DNA of 30,286 nt, taken from Byssochlamys sp. IMV 00236. Lineage: Eukaryota; Ascomycota; Eurotiomycetes; Eurotiales; Thermoascaceae. The translations under genes and the position numbers were made by a program. A model generated the notes under the pieces. The model saw nothing but the letters and a program-made list of their open reading frames with translations, searched no databases and had not been told where the DNA came from. The stretch lies in assembly GCA_001931875.2 (NCBI GenBank), contig MSJH02000156.1:1-30286 (forward strand), read 5' to 3'. Below are positions 9,903 through 20,100 of this stretch, piece after piece (the stretch's first letter is position 1; every line of letters starts with the position of its first letter).

Positions 9903-11285
9903 ATGTTGATTGTTCATAGATGGATTAAATCAATCAGTCAGAAAAGATGCCTTTCAACAAAATTAGAAAATGACGTGGCTATGGCAGAATACTATTTTGA
10001 AAATGGTACTGTTTATTACAATAGAAAGCGATATTCATATTCATGTTGTTAGGCCTAAGAAAGGTAAAGCCATACTATTACGATTTTCATGCCTATGTAA
10101 AGCCAAGAATGATTGGCAAAACTATTCTGGATACATATGTAACAGAATATCGTGGAAGATCAGAACTTTATTATGTAAATACTCTCATTAGCTTACAAAC
10201 GGAGTGTTTAATTGATATATTAGAGATATGCAATAGAAAAGGAACTGATCACTGTGAATCATAAAAAGGTTGAATGTGACACTGTGCTTCAACATAATGA
10301 TCTTGTTATTCACAGGGTACACAGACATGAGCCACCTGTCACAGATCAGGATGTCAAAGTTGTATATGAGGATGAAGGTTTAGTAGTTATCAATAAGCCT
10401 GGTAGTATTCAGGTTCATCCAGGTGGAAGATATAGACATAACACAGCAGTTCATATCCTAATGAAAGAAAGGGGCTATGATAGACTTTTCCGTAAGCATC
10501 TTATTATAAGCATGAGGGGAACTTGTTGATTAAAAGACTAGAAAATAACAGCCATCAACCGACTTGATCGATCCACTTCTGGTTTAACTCTCATAGCAAA
10601 GAATTCTCAGAGAGCAGCATATATCAAGAAAGAGTTGAGAGAAAGAACCATTGAAAAAGAATATATTTGTAGAGTGATGGGTAAATTTCCAAGGTATTGT
10701 TAATGGGGAGAGCTTTGTAATTTGAGCAGAAGAATGAACATTATATACAGTCAACAGATTGTCTGTGATGCGCCTATCAAGCAGTTAGCCTATGAAGTTC
10801 CTTACAACTATGTCCATCCTGATGGGAAAGATTGTATTACTGTATTCGATAGAATAAGCTTCAATGGACGGACAAGCATTGTACGATGTAGACCTGTTAC
10901 TGGACGTACCCATCAGATTCGCGTTCATTTGCGATATTTAGGATATCCAATAGCTAATGATCCTATCTATGGATTTTTGACTCCATGGTCAGATTTATTG
11001 CCATCATCTGGCTCAGTAGGTAATACGGAAGCTGTCATTCAATCCATGATCCATACTACACCTGATGACTATATGAAGGATCCCTTTGATGAGTCAGATT
11101 TGCCAAGATGCCAAGAATGTAATGTGCCCATCATACAAACAGACCCAACGTCAAACGAGTTAGCCTTATGGTTACATGCAGTCAAATACACAGCCTCAGG
11201 GTGGTCATATGAATCCCCCTTACCAGAATGGGCTAGTAGCTCGTTCAAAGACGATGATCTTATTATCCCTGCCTCACATTATTAA
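9903..11285 (+). CDS. PUS9: RluA-family tRNA pseudouridine synthase, PUS9/RPUSD2 type, probably mitochondrial (389 aa)
   Basis: Five exons: 9903-10005, 10053-10174, 10224-10491, 10552-10693 and 10751-11285; 1170 nt, all junctions in frame. Motifs: YYFENGLRKVKPYYYDF, VHRHEPPVT, VVINKPGSIQVHPGG, the catalytic motif INRLDRSTSGL (nucleophilic Asp, start of exon 4) and GRTHQIRVHLRYLGYPI. A late CQEC pair followed by LWLHA resembles RPUSD2-like members. The in-frame ATG at 9903 adds 26 residues ahead of the ATG at 9981. This extension lacks acidic residues until residue 22, is rich in Arg/Lys/Ser and ends in RCLST, which looks like a mitochondrial presequence. Yeast Pus9 makes pseudouridine-32 in mitochondrial tRNA, and Rib2/Pus8 is its cytoplasmic paralogue. 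I see no deaminase domain, so a Rib2-type fusion is excluded. Confidence 0.9.
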
Positions 11286-11308
11286 AGATGACACTAATAT
11301 GTACTGGA

Positions 11309-11790
11309 ATTTTTTTTTTTTTTGTATGAAAGTGTGGACTTTATTTAACAATTTTTTTAAAATATATTATGTGCCTATAGTGGAAGATAACTTCCGTTCA
11401 AAAGGCAACGTCGACAGGAATCCGCTTTGTTCCAATTCGAAACTATTGACAACTGCAGTGATATACCACAGAGTGTCATCAAATACGCACCGCCAGTGGT
11501 ATTTCCAGACTGTTGAGATACCCGCGCTAAAGAAACAGAGAACGTCCGTATCGACTGTTGTTTGTTCGTCTACTGGGACAAAAGAAATGAGCACAGACCA
11601 TATTTCGTCTGCGGTAGAGAATATCTCTCGAAAATGGAGAACTAGAAGTTAATCTTGAGAGAGCAGATTACAAAGAGGTGGAAACCTGCCTTAGTGTCTT
11701 GTTGACAGAGTCTACATAGTGGAGAGGTGGTCACGCTGGGGTTCCAGGCATGCTGTAAAGCAGCTGTAGGGATGCAGCTATACTGTATTT
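11309..11790 (-). mobile_element. 5'-truncated LINE (non-LTR retrotransposon) 3' fragment
   Basis: On the minus strand, from about 11790 to 11640, the reading contains a C-x2-C-x8-H-x4-C knuckle (CRLCQQDTKAGFHLFVIC), typical of the region after the reverse transcriptase of LINE elements. A stop or frame break follows at about 11652. Then comes a second open stretch, about 11651-11367, that includes EIWSVLISF and VWKYHWRCVFDDTLW, the kind of Trp-rich C-terminus these elements carry. After its TAA (11367-11369) there is an AATAAA near 11346 and an A-tail (T run 11309-11323 on the plus strand). Upstream of about 11790 the sequence becomes AT-rich non-coding, consistent with 5' truncation. The RT catalytic domain is absent. 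Family assignment rests on motif recognition only. Confidence 0.6.
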
Positions 11791-12479
11791 TTATTAATTA
11801 TTGACATTAATTGTATAAAATGTTGTCATAAAATAAAAAAATTATTTGCGTAAAAAGACGACAAAGAAAAATATGTTTGAATAAAACGACATCATGTCAA
11901 AAGAGAGAGAGAGAGATAATGAGTTTATATGTAGAAAAAAGAGAGAAACATATGTTAGTATTAGAGCATATATCCTAATATTAGTTTTACTTACCATCAA
12001 GGTGCATTCTGGGGAGGGTAGCGATAACTACCTAGGATAGTTTAAACAAAAAAAAAAAAAAAAGGAACGGAGGACAGAGAGAACCCAGAGCACAAGAAGC
12101 GGCAATTGGGAGAACGTTCTAGATATACACGCCAGAGAGCAAAAAGGGCGGGACAAGCGAGTCAGAGCAAGGACCATGAGGACAGGCTAGTTTTGATTGG
12201 TGAATCTTTGAACACTCAGAGGGATACTTGATAACTGCTGTAAAGAAGCAAAAAAAGGACTCAATTAAAATGGAGCAATCTGCTTCGTGACCATTCAAGA
12301 ATATGCATTGCCAAATATAACTACATGTTCTTCTGATTTCATGGAAAGACCGAATAAAGAATTTAAACTTTTACAAAGAGACTAAAGAGGGCTATTTCTA
12401 ATATTAAGTTAATTTCAACTCCAAGACAGCCCACCTGTTAATATTACGAAAATATTCTTGGCGACGACAAATTTACATT
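11791..12479. other. Non-coding AT-rich stretch with simple repeats
   Basis: No convincing gene. It holds a (GA)n tract near 11902-11916 and a poly-A run at 12047-12063. A purine-rich stretch (12064-12180) follows the A run; it could be the flank of an old retroposed insertion, but I cannot support that. Confidence 0.4.
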
Positions 12480-14047
12480 TCATGCAACATGAATTTTGTT
12501 CTCACCATGGGTGTATTTATTTTCGATCACAGGCGAATTTACTTTCCGGAAAGAGTGTATAACAGGCGAAACCATGGCGTGAATGCCTTGCAAGGTATAG
12601 TCAGGGGCCAAAAAGTTTGCCAGTACTATGATCGAAGAAGCAGCGAATGAGGCAGAGCCAAAGGTGGATGCCGTGGTTATGTAAGCAAATTGTGATCTTT
12701 GTGTCAAAACAATCAGCTAGCTCATTGAGCACACCTTGCATCTTTACCTATCAATATCACGTGCAATATTTCGTATGTAGGGAATATCTAAGCTACGCAC
12801 ATAATACATTGCGGCAAAATTCAAGTTATGACGTGTCCGTATTATGGCCTTCTACCACAGGAGATAGAGGAACAACTTCATTTATAGAAAAGGTAGAAAC
12901 TTCCACGGCCATAGCCTGAACCTTATTCCCAATGACACCACCCAAATCCACGTTCAATTGACTTCCAGAAAACTGATAACTTCGACCCTTGCTGTCCTAG
13001 GGGGACGATGAATAGGCTTAGGAGAAGCACATGCTTCTGCCGTCAACGCAGTAGATGATTTTTGCTCCAGTCTAGAAAAACATATCACCGTGGCCATTAT
13101 CCGAGTTTATGACTGTAAATTGGGATACCCAAGTCATTGAATGTTCAGATGTAGTGTAGATTACCAAATACGTCCATAGGCACAGAGTGGCTACGATCTC
13201 TCGGATCATAATTAGAACTTCTTCAAAATACTTCTATCACTTCCATTAGCAATGCAAATGCCTAATGGATGAAGAGTGTGATTCTTCTACATTAAGTTGC
13301 CAAAATGATTAAACTTCTATCATTCATCTACCAAAGCCTTATTACATCCCTCGAAAAAGACAAGTATACGACGCATGGGAGCCTCACCTTCGGTATTCAT
13401 ATGCATGCGTTTGTGAAACACAACCCCGTTACAACAGTGGTTGCGACATAGCTATCCATTTGAATGGGAATAAAGAAAGAAGAAAAAAAAAAGATATCAA
13501 CTGTCAAATATAAGAAAAAGACCGACAACTATAGACAGCCATGGAAGAGAAAGATGATAATGCCATTGAAAGATATACAAGAAAAGAGACAAGGTTTAAT
13601 TTGGCTTACGTGTAAGGCGTTTTGAAGTTCTATAATATTTATGAAAGCAAAAATAACAGCAAAAATTGTACAACTCAATCCTCTTTTATATCCATTATGT
13701 CACTCTTTCTGGGTGAGAGGTCCGAATACATACTTAGTTGCCAAAGCATATGTCATTATCCATGTTATTGTCAATGTCAGTTGAAGCAGGAGCAGCAGGA
13801 GTAGCACGAGTAGAAGTACTTGCTCCAGTAGTACTTTTTGTTTGCAGATCTTGCAAACTTTCTTCAAGGTATGCAGCCCCATTCGGCGTTGGCGCTTCAT
13901 GAGTGTCGGTTCGCTGTCATGGGGAACGATAGCTTTGGGAAAGTTATAAGTAAGGGAAGGGAGCGCTATCAAGAGTGTTATATCATACCAATTCGATGTT
14001 GGTTTCGGGCTGCTTATGGTCTGGTAGTTATGGTTCTTTGGTGACAT
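12480..14047 (-). pseudogene. Decayed coding region of unrecognised family, broken by frameshifts and stops
   Basis: Protein-like stretches follow one another on the minus strand in changing frames: from 14047, NWYDITLLIALPSLTYNFP, which shifts into APTPNGAAYLEESLQDLQ and a Thr/Ala/Pro-rich stretch; near 13410-13330 MRRILVFFEGCNKALVDE; near 13215-13095 a frame interrupted by TGA and TAG codons (NYDPRDRSHSVPMDVFGN, then TFNDLGIPIYSHKLG); near 12990-12825 a good 55-codon stretch (GSQLNVDLGGVIGNKVQA); near 12745-12720 VLNELADCFDTKIT; and 12707-12480 ASSIIVLANFLAPDYTLQGI. Composition and codon use look coding, but no uninterrupted or cleanly spliced model could be built. It may be one old gene or several transposon fragments. 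A Leu run in the 13700-14047 frame arises from a GCT/ACT-type triplet tract and is an artefact of the wrong frame. Confidence 0.45.
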
Positions 14048-14199
14048 TGAAAATCTCCGTCAACCAGGCAACATATACCAAGTGCCTACATGACCACTTC
14101 TTTCCTTGGTCTGAAAAGAGTGGACACTTTATTTGTAAGAGAACTTTTTTTTTATTTGTACAGAAATATATACTTTATATACAAAAGAAAAGGCAAAAA
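14048..14199. other. 3' flank of the cNMP/F-box/LRR gene
   Basis: No gene is seen here. On the minus strand there are two AATAAA-like hexamers, near 14125-14130 and in the T/A run at 14146-14160. They are candidate poly(A) signals for the upstream gene that ends at 14200. Confidence 0.4.
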
Positions 14200-16779
14200 T
14201 TATACAATAAGCTCTTGAAGCTTAGCGGGTGCCTTGATCGCTTCCTTTGCGTTTGAACTAATTCCGGGACACTGGCTAATATTTAACATCCTTAATTGTC
14301 CTAGCTCCAGAATTGAATATACAGTTGTATCAGTCACACGCACACAGCCTCTGATATTGAGTGAACCCATAGATTGTGATGCTAGCAAGGTACGGACGGA
14401 TACGTCAGAGACGGCAGCACCACAAAAGCTGACATCGAGGTACTCGAGTTGTTTCAATGTAGCCAGTCTTTCGATGGCACTATCTGATAAAGCACAACAG
14501 AAACTTAAAGACAGTCGCTTCAAGTTTGGTGTTGCGGATATCAAGTAAGCTATAGCTTGGTCTGTTAGAAAGCTGCAATCGTTCAGATTCAATTCCTGCA
14601 GTTGTGGAAAGCGTGTAGATGTCCAAGCTAGAAATCCAAGATCAGTAATTCGTGTACAACGTTGAATGTTGAGTAACTGTAATGTATTGGAACAATAACT
14701 AGCCAAGTGTCGCATCGTCGTGTCGGATAACTTTTTGCAGTAGGATACAGACAGCTCTTCCAGCATCGGATATGCGTTGGATGCTTTTGCATCGAGTAAT
14801 TTGAATATTCCAATATCGCTAATCTTGCGACAGTTTGATAAATTCAATCGAGTGAGCTGAGGACATGCTGTTCCTAAAAGTGCGAGGCTTCTGTCGGTTA
14901 AAAGCCAACATGAGCTAAGATCCATAACTTCTACATTTGGCAAATTCTCCACTAACACTTTAAATCCGTCATCGGTCAAATAGAAGCACTGAGACAGATT
15001 CAAAGAGCGTACTCGGCTTCCAGTAAACTGAACAAGATGATCCACGTTGCTGTCGGTTATTTTTTTATGCATAGAACTCCAATCAAGCGATTTCAAGACA
15101 TTACTGTTTTGCTGGATAAATTCTCGGCATTGCTTAGACACGATTGAAAGCTGCAGTATGGACGTAAAGTCAAGGCAATTGACAATACGCGATAATATAT
15201 CTTCAGTGAATAAGCTTAACTGTCCTTTGATCACTGGTTGAGAGATCTTGAGTTGTGGCTGGGTGCTTTCAATCATCATTTTCGTCTGCTGAGTCTCATG
15301 CTTGTCAGGCTTGATATGTCGATTTGCAAGCGCAACCAAATTAGGATCGGACCATACGGCTACACTGGCTCTTCTTCTTCTCGTCTCCGACTTTTTCAAA
15401 TTGCTCGTGGGCGTAGGAGGCAACAAGGTAGGATCTTGGTCGGCCGTCGTACTACACACGGAGTTAGTTGGAATGGTCAAAGACGGCAATCCTTCAGGAG
15501 AAAGCTGTTCGTGGTTTGCGCGTGGAGAAATAGGAGCATCTAATGAATATGTTACTAAACACAGATATATCATCATTACCACATATTTTCCGTATTTTAC
15601 CTGTCGCTTCTTCTACGCCTCTCATTTGATACGTTCCTGTCTATAAAGAACAATGTTATATTACATATCATGGTTCATTATTTACTTACCATTGACTGTA
15701 AATGACTAAGTGAGATTTCTGCCATTGCTTTAAAGCGACCCAATAAATCTGGGAAATGATGAACAACATCCATAAAATCCGATTTTTTCAAAATATATAG
15801 CTCCAATGCTGTCACTGCCCTCGCATTAGTAGCCCTCGGCGTATTTAATAATACAGAAATGTCACCAAAATAATCTCCTGGGCTTAATCGAGTAATGGGA
15901 ACCAATATGCCTGAATCGTCTGTCTTGGTAAGTTCTACTGTGCCTAAAAAATCAGGCAAGATTAATAATGACAAAAATCATGCAATGGACAAGTCTTTCT
16001 TTTTACCACTAATGATAAATATGAGCTCATTTCCATATTCGCCTTTACTAATAATAATCGCATTAGGCGCATAATGACGAGGCTCAACCTTGAGCGATAT
16101 AAGGTGTAAAAACTCTTCTGGACAACCTTGAAAAAAGGGGATCTACCCTAGAGAGAGTGAACAAGAGGGGGGTCTCCAACAAAAAGGAAATTATATCCCT
16201 TGGATGAGATCTTACCTTTTGAAGTAATTGACGAATGCCAGTAAAGTCTTCAATGTTACGTTCTGTCATTGGTTTCAAACTAACCTTTTCTTTTACTCCA
16301 AGATTTTTACTCTTGTTTAATACCGCCAATCTTTCTTCAGCCTCAAATCGAAGCATTTTCTCAACTTCTGGGTACTGTGGTAACAAATTATTGACTTCCT
16401 CAGCTGTCAATGAAGCAACGATACATTTTGTTCTGGCAATCACCGTTGCTGTACGGGGCATAGAATAAAGAATACCGATTTCACCAAAGCATGATCCTTG
16501 CGATAGGTTGGCATAAATTCGTTCAAAATCGGCAGAACATACATCGACTGAACCTCTTAACAAGAAAAACATGGCCTTTGCAGGCTCTCCTTCAACAACA
16601 ATCACATCCCGTGGTCCATATGTTCTTAAATGCATTCTACAGGCGATTTTTTCCAAAAAGTTGTCATTATTAGCTCTTTGGAATAATGAATGATGCCTAA
16701 GGGAGTGTAATAGTTCGGGTGGAACAGTATTATGCGAGGCTGTATGCCATGCAGTGTCTGTTTTTTGTATATCAAGCAT
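14200..16779 (-). CDS. Two cyclic-nucleotide-binding domains + F-box + leucine-rich repeats (777 aa)
   Basis: Five exons on the minus strand: 16779-16216, 16142-16007, 15943-15690, 15640-15601 and 15539-14200; 2334 nt, all junctions in frame. Residues about 30-150 form a cNMP-binding domain with the phosphate-binding cassette CFGEIGILYSMPRTATV (98-113, conserved Glu and Arg). Residues about 189-318 form a second one (IPFFQGCPEEFLHL, YFGDISVLLNTPRATNA, where Asp replaces the ribose-binding Glu). Then a Ser/Pro linker with RRRRAS (about 385-390), which matches the PKA site R-R-x-S. An F-box lies near 439-477 (LFTEDILSRIVNCLDF). About ten LRRs of the cysteine-containing F-box type (LNLSNCRKISDIGI) run to the C-terminus. 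Inference: an SCF-type substrate receptor tuned by cAMP or cGMP. No named orthologue is recalled. Tandem CNBD with F-box/LRR is unlike the F-box/LRR proteins of model yeasts. Confidence 0.9.
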
Positions 16780-16930
16780 AATTAATTATGTTTAAGAAAG
16801 AGAGAAAAAGAAAGAAAAAAAAAATGATGCAGCCTTTTCTTAATCTGAAATACTTAAAATAGTTAGTGTGTCATTGGCAGTAATAAGGATTCGTTTCTTT
16901 AGCTTGATCCGAAAGGAGATTAATACAACA

Positions 16931-16965
<35 letters not shown>

Positions 16966-17176
16966 TAAATGTATATATAACTTGTTATGAGGTATAGTAA
17001 AAAGTCTTGTTTATTTGAATGACTCATATAGGTTACTCTCATCGTCATCAAATACTGACCTTGCATTGGACAGAATGTACGCCGACGTTTGATTGGTACA
17101 ATGCAATGATTTTTATGGCAAGTGGTGTTTTTTATATTTTTTATTTAATGTGTCGTGTGTGTGTGTATACATGTTA
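16780..17176. other. Intergenic region with (TA)n microsatellite
   Basis: This holds the promoter side of the cNMP/F-box/LRR gene and the 3' flank of the Num1-like gene. A purine-rich leader (AAAG/GAAAG repeats, 16796-16825 on the plus strand) precedes the ATG of the first gene. No small gene is seen. Confidence 0.5.
16932..16960. repeat. (TA)n dinucleotide microsatellite
   Basis: About 14 uninterrupted TA units, continuing as imperfect TATATAA-type sequence to about 16980. Confidence 0.9.
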
Positions 17177-20100
17177 TTATAAATGAGTGTGTGAGTGCTT
17201 TTTTGAAAGAGTTGAAACATCATGCTTTCCATCACAACATTGTCTTATGTTAACTATATCTTCAGAGTCATCAGAATCATATTGAGTAACGTCATGAATG
17301 GGTATCATACTTTTAATACTTTGCATGGTATTATTATACTGACTTTCTTCTGTTGGTGATTCTTCTGTAGATGGATGAGCATGAGTTGATCTTCCAAGCA
17401 AGTATGATAATGACTAAATAGAGGTTTAGCTTCGATTGTTTACTACTATATACACACGCTTTACCTTGAACCAAATCTCGTGTCTTTCGAGGGTTGGTGC
17501 TGTCAGTTTGAGATCTCGCTTGGGTGTACGAATCAAGAGACTCATAGGTGAAGCCTCCTGATTATTGTTGCTAGGCACTTGAACAACTGATTCAATAAAA
17601 GCTATAAAAATAATCAAGAAATAGGTTAGATGAAACTTATCTAACATTCTCTCTTATACATACCACTCTTTGCTTTGGATTCACTTCCATCTACACCAGG
17701 TTCAATAGAGCTCCAATACAATGTTTTCGTATAAGGGTGAACCCAAAAGAATCGTCTATGCTTATTCTCAGAAATGCCACCACCAACATAACGACGAGTA
17801 TGCTTCAATAACCATTCACCAATCATAGTTTTAGTGATAGCAGTGATGACTTCAAGATCAGTCGTGCCTTCATGGCTTGTGAATGCGGCAAGATTATCAT
17901 CTGAACGAGCAGAGAGAGGAAGATATGGTTGAGCATCCTCTGAAGATATTGTTGAAATGGATGTAGCTGATTCTTGGTTGGCAAGGTTACGTAGATTGGA
18001 TCGAGATGATAGCTTACGAGAGCCATAGGTAGTACTTTCAAATATACGAAGAGTACCAAAGTTACGATGACTTTCAGTGCTTTGTCTAGAATGAGGTTCT
18101 TTCTTGCTGCTGCCATGATCAGCAGAAGCTTTTCTCCTTAATGACGACACGGAGCTAGATAGTCTTAGTTTGTGTCTGTTAGTTGCAGGAGGTGTAGAGA
18201 CAGATGGAGAAGGTAATACTTGTGATGAAGGAGGAGCAAGTCTTGACGTAGAAATAGATCTCTCAATAGCCAAAGGTGAATGAGACAAGTGAGGATGCTT
18301 GGAAGGAACTGGTGTGTTAGGCTTGATATTATGTTCAGCACGAGCCTTTTTCTCCTTCTCCAATGCATTATGCACAGCTTCGGCAACCATTGTCTCGGCC
18401 TGTTCTTTAGTAATCAGATTTTCTTCCTTTTCTTTCATTGCCTTTCTTTCTTTAGCCAGAGTCTCTGCATGCTCAAGTTTTTCTTTTTCAACCGCTTCTC
18501 TTACTGCCTGTTGTACCAAAGTATCAGCCTCTTCTTTGGAAATGAGTTCTTTTTCGCGTGCTGCTTGTGCTTGACGTTCTTTAACAATAGCATCAGCAGC
18601 AGCAACCTTTGCCAATGCTTCAGCTTCTGCCTTCGAAATCATCTCGACAGCCTCGGCTGCTTCTCTTTCAGCCGCTTCTTTTCGTTCCTGTTCAAGTGCA
18701 CGAGACACGGCTTGTTGGGTAAGAATATCTGCATCTACTTTCGAAATCATGTTGGCAAGTATTTCCTTTTGTTTCTTCTCAGCAGTCTTCAAAGCATCTG
18801 CCACTGCACGCTTGATCAAAACATCAGTACTGTCTTTAGTAAGCATATGTTTCATTCTCTGATTCAAATCGTCACACTCTTTCTTGTAAGACTCGATTGT
18901 CTTGAGCAAGGACTCTTTTTCAGCACTTCTGGCTGCCTCTGCTTCTGCCATGGCCGTCTCCAATGCTTGTTGATGCTCGTTTAGCAGTCGTTCGGTTTCC
19001 TTTGCAACAGCCTGTGTAACAAGATCCTGTGCTTCTTCTTTGCTAATCATGTTGGATCGTTCTTTTTCAACAGCTTCCAGAGCCATTGTTTCTGCTTCTG
19101 ACTTGGTAATCATGTCCTTTGTAGCTGCGATTTGGGCTTCTTTAAGTATTATATCGAGCTCAGCTCGTACGCTTTGTTTAGCTTGTTCAATTAAGGTATC
19201 TACTTTTGATTTAGACATCGTGTCTTGGTCTATCTTCTTTTGCATTTCCCGCTTGGCTTCTTCAAGTGCCTTGGTGCTTGCTTCCACAGCCATCTTTTCT
19301 GCTTCTTCTTTGAGAATCATGGTCGAAGAAATCTTTTGCTTCTCGAAAAGAAGTGCCTTTTCTGTAGCTTCGGCAATCAGCTTGTCAACTTGAGATTGGG
19401 CAATCATGTCTTCCTTTGGCTCATCCTCCTTTTCTTCTACAATAGCTGAGATATTCTTTTCTTCAATACCTGGCTGTTCTGAAATATGAATAGATTTGCT
19501 TTCAGTCAACTGCTTTTCTGCTACTCCATGGTGGTTGGTGGGAGCTATATCAATGACTGACTCAGGTCCTTCTGAAAAGACAATTCTAGGTTTGGTGCCC
19601 TCTCGACTAGGCTCATTGTCTTTTTCGGCGGCGACTCTTTGTCTTTCTGCCAAGATTGCATTTTCAACAGCGTCGTATACTAGCATATCCACTTGATGCT
19701 TTGTAAACATTTCTTCATCTTGCTGTTGAGAAGGCTGTCTGGGATGACCAGACATTTCATCTGCGCGCTTTTGCTGTTCAAGTTGAATGGCTTCTTCGGT
19801 AGCCTTGGCAATAAGCTGATCAACAGTAGATCTGGGGACCATCGTCTTCATCATTTCCTCCACTCTTTCTCTTTCTATCATGCGTGTTTGCATTTCTTCT
19901 CTTTCTGATAAAACTGCCTTTTCAGTGGCTTCAGCAATCAGTTGATCTACAGCTGCCTTTGTAACCATGTCTTGTTTTGTTGCAGCTGCACTCTTTTCCA
20001 ATGCCTCAGTAATTAACTTTTCAACTTCAGTCTTTGGTATCATAGTTTGTTGCACTTCCACTTGAGACTTTTCTAGTGCTTCTTTAACCATCTTCTTGGC

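Noticed and set aside
13700..14047. 115-codon minus-strand ORF with a Leu-rich apparent membrane segment
   Set aside because: The Leu run comes from a triplet tract read in the wrong frame. The adjacent frame (APTPNGAAYLEESLQDLQ) looks more like the true coding frame, so I treat it as part of the decayed region.
18280..18984. 234-codon plus-strand ORF rich in Phe, Ser and Leu
   Set aside because: It is the antisense of the Num1-like coiled-coil and repeat region. Lys/Glu codons read in reverse give Phe/Leu/Ser, so it is a shadow.
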